From Solwaraspora sp. WMMD791 (GTDB lineage: Bacteria > Actinomycetota > Actinomycetes > Mycobacteriales > Micromonosporaceae): a DNA stretch of 64,000 nt. Made by a program: the position numbers and the translations under genes. A model generated the notes under the pieces. The model worked only from the letters and a program-made list of their open reading frames with translations. It made no database searches and had not been told where the DNA came from. Of this stretch, positions 49,039 through 58,234 are shown one piece after another. How positions within the stretch are numbered: the first letter of the stretch is position 1; every line of letters starts with the position of its first letter. The DNA is taken from assembly GCF_029581195.1 (NCBI RefSeq), contig NZ_CP120737.1, positions 2,170,001-2,234,000 of the forward strand, written 5' to 3'.

Positions 49039-49586
49039 AGCAGAATCTCCGTTCCGAGGGGGATGAACCCGACACCAGCCGCACGGGCGATGAACGGGTC
49101 ACGAACGGGACAGAACAGAACACGTGCCAAAAAGTCGAGAGAGCGACACCGCCGACCTGCGCACACCCGCCGGTCCAGGCGGGGGGCGGTCTCACGGGCG
49201 CACCGGATACAACCATCGGGGGGTGCCCGGCATTCCGACGGGGCTGCCCGGCGTTTCGACCGGGCCGGCTTCTGCGCGTCGCGACCATGTACAACCACGT
49301 CGACCGGCCGATCATTCCCCAGCCTCACCGGACCGGCCGGTCGGAGCGTCGACCCACCGCACACACGGTCACCGCATGTCACAAAACGCGAACGGGACAT
49401 CACGCCAGACAATATTCCTCAGAGGAATGATTATTCCTCACAGGAATACCGCTCCACCGCAAGTGCCGGTCCGCCAGAGCGGGCGGACCGGGCGTCGTGC
49501 GCTACTCGGTCCAACGCCAGGATCCAACGCCGCCCGGCCGGCCGATGTTCCCCGCGCCCGGGCGCCTCGGACGCCGCCGACCCCGG
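49039..49586. other. 548-nt intergenic region with tandem palindromic operators
   Basis: Between two minus-strand genes; no convincing gene. It is locally AT-richer at 49380-49450, where tandem 15-bp palindromes lie. A minus frame from 49412 overlaps the C39 gene's start region but has no recognisable domain. Confidence 0.55.
49414..49447. promoter_or_regulatory. Two 15-bp palindromes, ATTCCTC-A-GAGGAAT type
   Basis: ATTCCTCAGAGGAAT (49414-49428) is a perfect palindrome around a central A. ATTCCTCACAGGAAT (49433-49447) differs by one base. The 19-bp offset puts both on nearly the same helix face. This is a strong operator signature, but the regulator is not identified. The nearest downstream minus gene is the C39-like peptidase. 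Confidence 0.65.
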
Positions 49587-50501
49587 TCAGTCGCCCGGCT
49601 TCTTCCACAGCACGTACTCCAGCTGCAGCGGGCCCTGCTCGCCGTCGACCGACGTGCGCTGGGTGAGCGTGCCGTACCGGCCGTCGCTGGTCCGGATGCA
49701 GTAGACCGGAAACAGCCGCCGCCACCGGTTGCCGCTGAACATGCCCTGGACCACCTCCTCGTCGTTCCAGGCCGAATCGGGCAGCGACGAACAGCCGCCG
49801 AGGGTGGGCGTACCGTCGTTCCAGTCTGCGGCCTGTGCACCGTTCCGCAGCGCGGCCTGGCCACCGGTCAGCGAGCTCCAGGTGCCGGCGAACCGCGGCT
49901 CCACCAGATCCACCGCCGCCGCGAACTGCGGATCCTGGTCCGGGTCGCCGAACCGCCCGGTATCGAGGTCGTAGTGCAGATCGTCACCGGTGAAGACGAG
50001 CCGGCCGCCGGCGTGGACGGGTTCACTGGCCAGCGCGTCGGTGATCACGAGCGTGGAGTCGACGGTGGGGTCGGCGGTGATGGTGATCCGGTTCTGTTCG
50101 ATCTCGGTGACGAACCGCCCGTCCATGTCGAGACGCAGCTTGCGGGTGGTGTCGATGCGGAACAGGCTGACCTGCGGCGTACCGTCGATCGTCTGGTTGA
50201 TCAACAGGTAGGTGGCGTCCCGGTCGGCCGCCTGCTCGCGGGCCGCCTCCTCGGTGGCGTAGATACCGACCTCGGCGACGATCCGGTACGGGGCCGGCAG
50301 CGCCGCCACCGACTCCTTGGCGATCTCGACGACGATCGGCATGACCGCCTCCTCGAAGGCGGCCATCCGTTCGTCGTCGCCGCAGCCGGCGACGGCGGTC
50401 ACCGTGACGACGGACGCGACGATCCCGGCCACCGTCCGGACCCACCGGCCCGACCCGAGACCTCCGTACGGCCACGATCGTCCCGTTCGCTGCACGCGCA
50501 C
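49587..50501 (-). CDS. Putative lipoprotein of unknown function
   Basis: A 304-residue protein with a basic N-terminus, a membrane segment and the lipobox VTAVAGC-GDD (Cys near residue 40), so it is probably anchored on the outer face of the membrane. The mature part contains helical EEAREQAADRD and Trp-rich C-terminal segments without a recognised domain. GTG 50501 has GAGAGG at suitable spacing; GTG 50495 is an alternative. No obvious operon partner. Confidence 0.78.
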   Translation of the reverse strand: MRVQRTGRSWPYGGLGSGRWVRTVAGIVASVVTVTAVAGCGDDERMAAFEEAVMPIVVEIAKESVAALPAPYRIVAEVGIYATEEAAREQAADRDATYLLINQTIDGTPQVSLFRIDTTRKLRLDMDGRFVTEIEQNRITITADPTVDSTLVITDALASEPVHAGGRLVFTGDDLHYDLDTGRFGDPDQDPQFAAAVDLVEPRFAGTWSSLTGGQAALRNGAQAADWNDGTPTLGGCSSLPDSAWNDEEVVQGMFSGNRWRRLFPVYCIRTSDGRYGTLTQRTSVDGEQGPLQLEYVLWKKPGD

Positions 50502-50612
50502 CTACCACCTCTCCGACCACACCGGCACCGACCTGCCGATTCGCTGATCATGGTGAGGTGGCCGCGCAAGGTCAACGCCCGGTCGGGCGCGGCAAGCGGC
50601 CGCCCGGTCAGC

Positions 50613-53600
50613 TCACCGGCCCACCATCGCCATGTCGAAGGCCGCCGACCGGACGTCCGGCACCGGATGGCGGCGCAGCCGGTGCAGTAGCGACCGCCAC
50701 GGCGGCGACCAGCCGTACCGGTGACCGGCACGGGCGACCGCCACCGCGAACAGCCCGGCCGCCAGGTCGTCCCGGTCGGCGAGCGCCCCGACGACGCCCG
50801 TCAGCACCGCCGGTTCCCAGCTGCCCTCGGCGCGGCGGACCTGGTCGGTCAGCGTCTCGGCGAGTCGACCGGCGAGCACCGGACGGTCGGCGACCAGGTC
50901 GGCGAGCGCGGCCAGCTCGGCCACGACCGGGGGCGCGGTCGGTGCGGCCAGCGGCACCAGGTGGGCGAACAGCCGGGCCGCCTGCGGGGTCAAATCGGCA
51001 AAACCGGCGAGGGTACGCGCGGCGGCCCGCACCGCCGTCCGGTCGGTCTGCGGGTCGGCGTCGCGGCACCAGCGCGTCGCCGCGTCGACGATCCGGTCGA
51101 GGCGGCGGCGGGCCGGCCGGTCCCGCGCCGGGTCGCCGGGCCGGTCGTCGGCCCGGTCCAGCCGGGCCAGCGCAGCCACCGCGACCACCAGCGGCGGCCG
51201 GTCGATCACCGGCGGCGACCCGTCAGCCGCCGCCGGCGATCCATCGGCCGCCGCCGTCGGTTCGTCGAGCAGCCGGATCACCACCTGCATCGCCGACGCC
51301 CACCGGTACGGGTCGTCCAGGTCGGTCAGAGCGGCGACGGTCAACCCGGTCAGGTCGGGTGCCCAGCGGGCCCAGACCGGCAACGCCACCCAGGCCAACC
51401 GGGCCGCTTCCGGATCCGGGTTGCCGGTGGCGGCCACGACCAGGGCGGCGTACCGGGGGCGGTCCGGTTCGGCGATGGTCGACGGTGGTGCGTCCAGCAG
51501 CGCCGCCACCTCGGCCCGCGACGGTGCCGGCGAGTCGGCTCCGCCAGCGACGCCAGCGCGGCCAGCGACACCAGCCGCGCTGGCCAGGATCGCCCAGCTG
51601 GCCGGCACGTCGGGCCGCTGCCGGGCGGCGGCGACGGCGGCGGCCCGCACGTCGGGGTGCTGGTCCACCCGCCGGTACGCCGCGGTGACCACGTCGAACG
51701 CCTCCGGCGGGCCGTACCGGGCGAGCAGCCGCAGCGCCTGTTTGCGGCTGGTCACCTTGCCGGTGCCGAGCGCGACGTCGGTCAGCGTGGCGACCAGCGT
51801 CGACGGCGCGACGAGCCGGGCGGTCCGGCCGGCCGCGTAGACGGCGACCCGGGCCCGGTCGTCGTCTACGTGCCGCAGCAGCACCGGCAGCGCCTCGTCC
51901 GGCCGGTCGGTCCAGGCCAGCGCGGCCAGTGCCGCCTCGGCGATGGTGACGTCCGCCGCGTCGAGGTGCCGGGTGACGACCGCCCAGCCGGCACCGGGCA
52001 CCGGGGCGGCGGAGCTGATCGCCCGTACCCGATGATGTTTGGCCATGCTCCGGTCGGCGGCGATCGACGCCAGCAGGTCGGCGTACGCCTGCTGGTGGCG
52101 GGGCAGCCACCGGGCGACCCGGTGCGCCGGGCCGGGCACCCAGCGGGCACCGGCGGAGAGGAACTTGCCGGTCCGCTGGTCCGCCGGGGTGGTGAACACC
52201 TCGTCGAGCAGATCGGTACGGCGGGCGCAGATCGCCTGCCACACCTCGTGGATCTCCACGGTGGACGCGTCGACGGCGAGGACCTCGCCGACCCGGTCGG
52301 CCCGGGTCGTCGGGTCGGCCAGCCACAGCGTCACCGCCCGGCGGAACACCGCCGACACCACCCCGGGGTGGATCGCCCGGCGCAGCAGCCGCTGCAGGTG
52401 CGGCAGCCGCCAGGCCCGCCGGCCCAGCGACCAGGCGACGGCGAACAGCGGCTCGTACCGGTCCCGGGCCGCCGCGCCCTCGATCCACCGCGCGATCCGG
52501 GCGAACAGATCCCGCTCCTGGCCCCGACGCAGCACCTGGTCGAGCCGACCGAGGAAGGGCAACTGCCGGCCGTCGTACAGGGTGTCGAAGGTCTGCATCG
52601 CCCAGCCGACCAGCGCCGGGTCGGCCGCGTGCCGGCGCAGCACCTGCCCGGCCACGTCGCCGATCGCGGTCAGGCTGGCCTGGGAGGTGTCCCGGGCAGC
52701 CACCGCCTCGGTGACGACGTCGGTCAGCGCCGGCACCGTCGCCGGGGTCAGCAGGCCGACGACCTGCGACAACGCGGTGAGCGCACGGGCCCGTACCGGG
52801 TCCTGGTCGTTGCGTAGCCGGCGCAGCTGCTCGACGGCGGCGGCGACGGCCGCCGGGTCGCCGTTGCGGCCGGCAGCGTCCAGCAGCAGCGTGTAGCCGG
52901 TGCCCCGGGCGGTGGCGTCCGCGCGTCGGGCCGCCGCGACCAGCGCCGGCTCCGCCTCGGCCCAGGGCAGGAACGCGGTGTACGTCAGCGTCAGGTCCTC
53001 GCTGGCCCGGACCCGGTCCAAGCGGAGCATCCGGCGGGCCTCCCGGTGCTGCCAGCGGCGCGGCAGCACGGTCAGCAGCTCGACCGACAGCAGCCGATCG
53101 GCGGTGTCCACGTCGACCGTCACCGCGTCGTACAGCTCGCCCCGACGGGCCGGGGCCAGTGCGGCGAGCAGCCGGGCGGAGGCGTGGTCGGTGCCGTGCA
53201 GGCGTACGCCGAGCGGCGTCAGGTCGGCCAGGTCGGCGTCGCGCAGCCGGTACAGCAGGCCGGACGGCAGCGTCCGGCCGCGCAGCCAGCCGGCCCGCGC
53301 CGGGGCGGTGAGCAGCCGCAGGGTCCGGGCCGGATCCGCGCCGGCCAGTACGCCGTACGCGGTCAGCTCGCCGGGCAGGCGGGTCGTCGGGGCGTACCGC
53401 TCCAGCAGGTCGAACACCCGCGTCGGATGCTGCTGCGCGGTGTGCAGCACGGCGTCGTCCCAGTCGCGCCACCAGTCGTCGCGGGCGACGCCGGACCGGC
53501 CGGCAAGCTGCGTGTCGGCGAAATCGAGCAGTACGGTGGCGTGCCGACGGGCCAGCGCGGCGCCGTTGGCGACGGTGTACGACAGTTGCGGCAGCAGCCG

Positions 53601-54065
53601 GGCGACGGTCTCCGGGCCGCAGGCGGGCAGCAGGACCGCGGCCTCGCCGTCGCCGTACCGGGCGCGGACCGGGTCGATCAGCGCGTCGGCCAGGTCGGCG
53701 CGGCGGGTCGCGCGCAGCGTCCGGTACGCCGTGCGCCGCAGGTCGGACGGGGCGTCGTGCAGCAGCGCCACCACCTCGGCGGGATCCGCCCAGCCGGAGC
53801 GCAGGTACGCGGTGACCGCGACCGCCCGCAGCCGGCGGTCAGGGTCGGTGAACCCGACCCGCACCGCTGCCCGGTCGTCGACGATCACCGCCATGGTGAG
53901 ACCGAGGAACCGCTGGTAGGCGTCGCCTCGTGCCAGCTCGGCGAGCACGGCGGGCAGGTGCCCGGCGGCGGCCAGTCGGCGGGCGTGCCCGGCCAGGGCG
54001 GTCGTCCGGGCGTGGTGGGTCAGCGGGTCGAGGGCGGCGAGCAGTTCGGCGGTGGGGTGCGGCAC
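50613..54065 (-). CDS. Large HEAT-repeat-like protein, function unknown
   Basis: A 1150-residue cytoplasmic protein made almost entirely of Ala/Leu/Arg-rich helical pairs that look like HEAT or armadillo repeats (DPDRRLRAVAVTAYLRSGWADPAEVVALLHDAPSDLRRTAYRTLRATRRADLADALIDP and many similar units). No catalytic motif was seen. GTG 54065 starts MPHPTAELLAALDPLTHHART. It is divergent from a leaderless PadR gene across about 100 nt. It is probably a protein-interaction scaffold. Confidence 0.82.
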   Translation of the reverse strand: MPHPTAELLAALDPLTHHARTTALAGHARRLAAAGHLPAVLAELARGDAYQRFLGLTMAVIVDDRAAVRVGFTDPDRRLRAVAVTAYLRSGWADPAEVVALLHDAPSDLRRTAYRTLRATRRADLADALIDPVRARYGDGEAAVLLPACGPETVARLLPQLSYTVANGAALARRHATVLLDFADTQLAGRSGVARDDWWRDWDDAVLHTAQQHPTRVFDLLERYAPTTRLPGELTAYGVLAGADPARTLRLLTAPARAGWLRGRTLPSGLLYRLRDADLADLTPLGVRLHGTDHASARLLAALAPARRGELYDAVTVDVDTADRLLSVELLTVLPRRWQHREARRMLRLDRVRASEDLTLTYTAFLPWAEAEPALVAAARRADATARGTGYTLLLDAAGRNGDPAAVAAAVEQLRRLRNDQDPVRARALTALSQVVGLLTPATVPALTDVVTEAVAARDTSQASLTAIGDVAGQVLRRHAADPALVGWAMQTFDTLYDGRQLPFLGRLDQVLRRGQERDLFARIARWIEGAAARDRYEPLFAVAWSLGRRAWRLPHLQRLLRRAIHPGVVSAVFRRAVTLWLADPTTRADRVGEVLAVDASTVEIHEVWQAICARRTDLLDEVFTTPADQRTGKFLSAGARWVPGPAHRVARWLPRHQQAYADLLASIAADRSMAKHHRVRAISSAAPVPGAGWAVVTRHLDAADVTIAEAALAALAWTDRPDEALPVLLRHVDDDRARVAVYAAGRTARLVAPSTLVATLTDVALGTGKVTSRKQALRLLARYGPPEAFDVVTAAYRRVDQHPDVRAAAVAAARQRPDVPASWAILASAAGVAGRAGVAGGADSPAPSRAEVAALLDAPPSTIAEPDRPRYAALVVAATGNPDPEAARLAWVALPVWARWAPDLTGLTVAALTDLDDPYRWASAMQVVIRLLDEPTAAADGSPAAADGSPPVIDRPPLVVAVAALARLDRADDRPGDPARDRPARRRLDRIVDAATRWCRDADPQTDRTAVRAAARTLAGFADLTPQAARLFAHLVPLAAPTAPPVVAELAALADLVADRPVLAGRLAETLTDQVRRAEGSWEPAVLTGVVGALADRDDLAAGLFAVAVARAGHRYGWSPPWRSLLHRLRRHPVPDVRSAAFDMAMVGR

Positions 54066-54146
54066 CGGATGATCGTCTCAGCCGCCGGCAACCGGATATC
54101 CGTCAGCGACACATCGGTCGGCGGCGAGCTCTGGACCCCTATGTAG

Positions 54147-54161
54147 ATACCCGAGTATGCT
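54147..54161 (+). promoter_or_regulatory. Leaderless -10 box and PadR-type palindrome
   Basis: TATGCT (54156-54161) precedes the padR ATG (54169) by 7 nt. The palindrome ATAC-CCGA-GTAT (54147-54158) overlaps it. Autoregulation is inferred. Confidence 0.5.
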
Positions 54162-54168
54162 CCTCGGC

Positions 54169-54528
54169 ATGACGCGACCGGTCCAGATCACCACCGGGGT
54201 GGCCCGGGTGCTGGCGGCGCTGCTCGACGACTCTGGCACCGGCCGCTACGGCCTGGAGCTGATGCGGGCCACCGGGCAGCCCAGCGGCACCCTCTACCCG
54301 ATCCTCAACCGACTGCTGGCCGCCGGCTGGGTGCACGCGCAGTGGGAGCAGATCGACCCGGTGGCCGAGGGCCGCCCGGCCCGGCGCTACTACCAGCTCA
54401 CCCCGGACGGCCTGGTCGCCGCCCGCACCGAGCTGGCCGCGCTGTACGCCACGCTGCGCCCGTACGCCCCCGGGGACGCCGGCCCGGCCACCGGCCGACC
54501 CGGCACCGTCACTCCGGAAACCACCTGA
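54169..54528 (+). CDS. PadR-family regulator (second)
   Basis: A 119-residue regulator with the PadR core (ITTGVARVLAALLDDSGTGRYGLELMRATGQPSGTLYPILNRLLAAGWV, RRYYQLTPDGLVAARTEL). ATG 54169 is taken over an in-frame start at 54157 that falls within the -10 box. It is followed after 5 nt by a large membrane protein, likely one operon. Confidence 0.9.
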   Translation: MTRPVQITTGVARVLAALLDDSGTGRYGLELMRATGQPSGTLYPILNRLLAAGWVHAQWEQIDPVAEGRPARRYYQLTPDGLVAARTELAALYATLRPYAPGDAGPATGRPGTVTPETT

Positions 54529-54533
54529 CCGCC

Positions 54534-56819
54534 ATGCTGAGCTGGCTGGTCCACCAACTGTTCACCGTGGCGGCCCGCCGCTGGCCGGCCGCCGACCGCG
54601 CCGAACTGATTCGCGAATGGCTCGCCGAGGCGCACACGCTCCGTAACGAGCCAGGCGTGCCCGCGCCGGCACGGGTCTGGCGGCAGGTCCGGTTCGCGAC
54701 CAGTCTCGCCTGTGCCAGGCGATCCTCGATCGGTGCCGTCGGCACGGTCCCGGTCGACCACGTGGAGTGGACCGCCCGGCACGTCGTCGCCCTGTTCCTC
54801 GCCCCGCTGGCGGCGGCCGTCCTGGCGATCCTCGCCAACGGACCACTATGGATGGCGGCCAGCACCGGCGACCACCTGCCAGCGGCCCTGACCCTGCTGA
54901 GCAGCACCGGGCACGTCGTCGCCGGGATCGGCTGCGGCGTACTGCTCGCCGACCGGATACGCCAGCAGCGGGGGGCAGCGGCCAGCGGGCCGTGGTGCGT
55001 CGCCGCGACGATCCCGGTGCTGGCCGGGCTGATCGTCGCCGGATCGGCCGTACGCCACCTGGCGATCACCCTCACCGGACCGACGGTCACTGCCGCCGTC
55101 ACCGGTCCGGCGGGCACCGTCGTGGGCACGGCCGTCATCGCCGGGACGCTGATCCCGTCGACCGTCGTGGTGGCGGCCCTCGCCCGCCGCGCCACCCGGT
55201 GGGCGCTCGCCGCCGCCGTACCGGGCACCGCCGCCATCACACTGGCCGCGACCTCGACCGCGACCGCGCTCGTCGCCGGGCCGGCCGGAGCGCAGACACC
55301 GTTACCGGTCCCGCCGGGGATCATGCTCGGCGCGGTCGCGCTGTCCCTGACGTACACGGTGCGGGCGGTCCGGCCACGACCGCCGGTGCCGCCGCGACCA
55401 CGGCCGACCCCGGCACCGCGCCTGCTGGTGGCGACGGTGCCGGTCATCGGTGGCGGACTGCTCGTCGCCTACGGGTTCACCCCGTACGGCTGGTGGGCGA
55501 CGCTGCCCACACCGGTCGTCGCGGTCGCCACCCTCGCCACGAACGGGTTCTGTTTCGCCGTGGCACGCTGGGTGGTCGTCCGGATCCCGGTGAGCCGGCC
55601 CGACCCGATCTGGTCGGAGGTCGTTCCCGATCAGCCGGAGCCGGTCCCGCTGCGCCGGTCCTGGCGGGAGGTCCTCGCCTGGGGCGGGGCGGCGGGCGCG
55701 GCGATCGGCTGGGCGGTCACGCTCGCCTACCTGACCCCGAACATCGGGCTGCAGACGCCGTGGCCGCACACCGACGCGGCGCCGGCCGGCTGGGCCGGAT
55801 GGGACACCTCGACCGGCCGGGTCTGGATGCAGGATCTGCAGATGTACGCCATCTGCTGCGTCGCGGTGTGTCTGGCGGCAGCCGCCGCGTACCGGCGCGC
55901 GTCGCTGCTGCCCGCACTGGCCAGCCCGGTCGTGCTGCTCGCCGCGACTGTCGGGGTGATCCGGTCCGGCTGGCACAACCCGGTCGCGCTGCCCTGGCTG
56001 GCCGCTGGGGCGCTGCTGCTCATGATCGCGGCATGGTGGGCGACCGAGCGTCTCGCCCCCGCCCGTCGGCGGACCCCGGAACGCGACAGGCTGCTGATCG
56101 CGCGGCTCGCCGTGCTGGCCGCGTTCCTGGTCCCGGGCAACTACCTCTACGGCGTTTTTCTCAGCGACGGGCCACCGGTCCCGGTGGCGGCGCTGACCGT
56201 GGCCGTCGGCCTGTCGACCGTACTGGCGGTCGTCGCCAGTGCCGCGGTGACCGCGTCCTCGGCGCGGACGTCGATCAGGACGCTGCCCGAGACCACCGCG
56301 GCGGCCTGGTCGCTCACGGTCGGTGCCAGCGCGGCCGTGTTCGGTACGGCGCTGTTCAGCGGCGCCACGACGGCGTCGCCGGTCAGCTACGTCCTGCTGG
56401 CCGTGGCGCCGGCGCTGACAGTGCCGGCCGCCGTGCTGACCATCGCGGCGATCCGCGCCCCACGATCACGTCGCACGCCCGGCGCGGGCCGCGTGTCCCG
56501 GCCTGCCGGCACCGGCCGTCTCCGCCTCGATGTCGTACGCCGCGTCGGGAGCGGCATGGGGCTTGGCGTGGTGCTGCTGACCGGTGGATACGTGGCCCTG
56601 ATCTGCGGCATCGTCCTCGCGTTCGGGATCGGTCAGCTGCTGCCGTGGCTGGAATACCAGCAGAGCTACGAACCGTTCGGCTATCTGCCCGGTGGGGTCG
56701 CGCTCGGTCTGCTGCTGGCCTTTCTCACCCCGTACCTGGTCGAACCGTGGGGAACGTATCCGGCCCGGCCGGCGATGCCGGCGCCGTCACCGGCCGTCGC
56801 CCACTCGTCAGGGTCGTGA
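54534..56819 (+). CDS. Large polytopic membrane protein downstream of PadR
   Basis: A 761-residue protein with a cytoplasmic N-terminus (WLVHQLFTVAARRWPAADRAELIREWLAEAH, a pattern often seen in PadR-linked membrane proteins). More than a dozen hydrophobic segments follow and no catalytic motif was recognised. It starts 5 nt after padR without a strong ribosome site. The stop codon is the first three bases of an inverted-repeat element (56817). A sensor or transport role is not supported by visible motifs. Confidence 0.82.
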   Translation: MLSWLVHQLFTVAARRWPAADRAELIREWLAEAHTLRNEPGVPAPARVWRQVRFATSLACARRSSIGAVGTVPVDHVEWTARHVVALFLAPLAAAVLAILANGPLWMAASTGDHLPAALTLLSSTGHVVAGIGCGVLLADRIRQQRGAAASGPWCVAATIPVLAGLIVAGSAVRHLAITLTGPTVTAAVTGPAGTVVGTAVIAGTLIPSTVVVAALARRATRWALAAAVPGTAAITLAATSTATALVAGPAGAQTPLPVPPGIMLGAVALSLTYTVRAVRPRPPVPPRPRPTPAPRLLVATVPVIGGGLLVAYGFTPYGWWATLPTPVVAVATLATNGFCFAVARWVVVRIPVSRPDPIWSEVVPDQPEPVPLRRSWREVLAWGGAAGAAIGWAVTLAYLTPNIGLQTPWPHTDAAPAGWAGWDTSTGRVWMQDLQMYAICCVAVCLAAAAAYRRASLLPALASPVVLLAATVGVIRSGWHNPVALPWLAAGALLLMIAAWWATERLAPARRRTPERDRLLIARLAVLAAFLVPGNYLYGVFLSDGPPVPVAALTVAVGLSTVLAVVASAAVTASSARTSIRTLPETTAAAWSLTVGASAAVFGTALFSGATTASPVSYVLLAVAPALTVPAAVLTIAAIRAPRSRRTPGAGRVSRPAGTGRLRLDVVRRVGSGMGLGVVLLTGGYVALICGIVLAFGIGQLLPWLEYQQSYEPFGYLPGGVALGLLLAFLTPYLVEPWGTYPARPAMPAPSPAVAHSSGS

Positions 56820-56879
56820 TCCACTTCGCGCTGTCGAACGGCGGCCCGGCGTGTCGAGTCGATCAGCCGAAGTTGATCA
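56817..56879. repeat. Inverted-repeat element, copy A
   Basis: A 63-bp unit beginning TGATCCACTTCG and ending CGAAGTTGATCA, with an internal GGCGTGTCGAGTCGAT-like stretch shared with copy B 0.8 kb away in the same orientation. Termini are nearly perfect inverted repeats. Its left end provides the stop of the preceding gene. Confidence 0.8.
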
Positions 56880-56937
56880 CCATCGTCAGTGCCGGAGGGC
56901 GGCACCGGGCGCTGGTCGCGAGCGCCACCATGGCTGA

Positions 56938-57594
56938 TCATTTCAGCCCGCTTGTGAGTCGAGCGACCAGCCGGCGCGACACCGTCCAGCGGGCGAGCAG
57001 ATGAAAGCTGGAAATCGTTGTGACGGCCACCAGGAGGCCGGACATCGTCACCGTCATCGTCCAACGGCCTGCACTGCGGTCGGCAGGTAGCGGGCCGTAC
57101 CATCCGCGTGGGTCCACCTGCATGGTCAACTGGTCACCGTCGCGGCGTACCCCGATGTCGTGTCGGTACTGCCAGCCGAGGTCCACTCCGGTGTCCAACC
57201 GCGACAGCCGGTACCGCTCGGTTTCGCTGCCGCGCCAGGTGTCGGTCACGACGACCGGTGTCCGTTCACCCGCGAGGTGCAGATAGACCGGGCCGAGCCC
57301 GACGAAGACCGCCCAGCCGAGCAGTACGACAGCCACGAGCGCGACCCGTGACGGCGCCGAAGCCCGAGGGCGAACGGCCCGGACGATGAGCAGTCCCAGC
57401 CCCAGACTGCCGCCGACGAGAGCGGCACCGAGATAGATTCCCCAGTACTGGCCATTGTGGTACAGCGAGCCGCTGTAGACGCAGAGGAGCAGCCAGCCGA
57501 GCACAGCGGCAACGGCGCTCGTCCGCTGGGCGACAGCCCGCCATCCGATCGCTCGCATCCGGGACACCCGGCCGACGGTAACGCCCGCCCGCAT
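56938..57594 (-). CDS. Small polytopic membrane protein, unknown
   Basis: A 218-residue protein with three N-terminal membrane segments (TSAVAAVLGWLLLCVYSG, IYLGAALVGGSLGLGLLIV, VALVAVVLLGWAVFVGLG). An exposed domain with VVTDTWRGSETERYRLSRL follows, then a fourth membrane segment near the end. ATG 57594 is chosen; 57558 is an alternative, and the longer frame from 57639 starts inside repeat copy B. It is flanked by both repeat copies. No family recognised. Confidence 0.65.
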   Translation of the reverse strand: MRAGVTVGRVSRMRAIGWRAVAQRTSAVAAVLGWLLLCVYSGSLYHNGQYWGIYLGAALVGGSLGLGLLIVRAVRPRASAPSRVALVAVVLLGWAVFVGLGPVYLHLAGERTPVVVTDTWRGSETERYRLSRLDTGVDLGWQYRHDIGVRRDGDQLTMQVDPRGWYGPLPADRSAGRWTMTVTMSGLLVAVTTISSFHLLARWTVSRRLVARLTSGLK

Positions 57595-57620
57595 CCCTGC
57601 CGCCGCGCCGCACCACGGGC

Positions 57621-57685
57621 TTGATCCACTTCGCGTCAATAGACAGCGGTACGGTGTGTCGCGTCGATGAGCCGAAGTGGATCAA
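57621..57685. repeat. Inverted-repeat element, copy B
   Basis: A 65-bp unit with perfect 13-bp terminal inverted repeats, TTGATCCACTTCG and CGAAGTGGATCAA, and the internal TGTGTCGCGTCGAT core shared with copy A. The size and ends resemble a small non-autonomous element or a large palindromic repeat. Confidence 0.85.
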
Positions 57686-57977
57686 CGCGGCTATCCGGCC
57701 GCGCAGCGACAGCCGTGCCGAGGTCTTGAATCCGCTGCCGGATCTCGGCGATCGGCACGGACAGGTCGACCGGGTGTACGTCGACCCGGATTCCGGAACC
57801 GGTCAACTGGTAGCTGCCGGACATCGGACCACCGGCGGCGTACACCAGATGGCCGCGGCTCAGCCTATATGTCGTGCAGTACGCCAGCATCTGGTAGACG
57901 TCGGCGTTCGGCGGACGGCCCGGCCCGGCGGCCTCACCAGGCTTGCCCCACGCGGTCGACTGTCGCTGAGCGCGCAC
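57636..57977 (-). pseudogene. mcrC C-terminal remnant
   Basis: The 113-codon frame contains PPNADVYQMLAYCTTYRLSRGHLVYAAG, typical of the C-terminal nuclease region of McrC from McrBC modification-dependent restriction systems. The rest of McrC and any McrB are absent. The last ~17 residues come from repeat copy B, so the fragment's end was replaced by the element. Upstream codons beyond about 57915 lack family resemblance. Confidence 0.7.
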
Positions 57978-58192
57978 CCGGCCGCCGTACCGCGACTCGC
58001 ACCGAATTGCGACATCAACGATCGACGCCGATCAGCAAGTTCGCACGTAGGGTGGATCAGGCTCGTCCGGCAGCTGCCCAGCCGGCCTTGAGCAGGCTCG
58101 GCCGGTGCCCCGACCAGAAGCGGTGTAGCTGCACCCAATCGACCGAGCGCACCGTCACCGGCGGCCGTGGGACCGTTCTACGCCGAGACGGA

Positions 58193-58225
58193 GCTGCGCG
58201 GCACCAGCAGGTGGTGCCGCGCAGC
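58193..58225 (-). terminator. Strong hairpin terminator of the ThuA/GSDH gene
   Basis: A perfect 14-bp stem, GCTGCGCGGCACCA with its complement, around a 5-nt loop, starting 9 nt beyond the stop. No U-tract. Confidence 0.75.
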
Positions 58226-58234
58226 CCTCGTTGA

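Noticed and set aside
49035-49412. Minus-strand frame of 125 codons upstream of the C39 gene
   Set aside because: No recognisable domain, Arg/Gly/Pro shadow composition and overlap with the C39 start and ribosome site.
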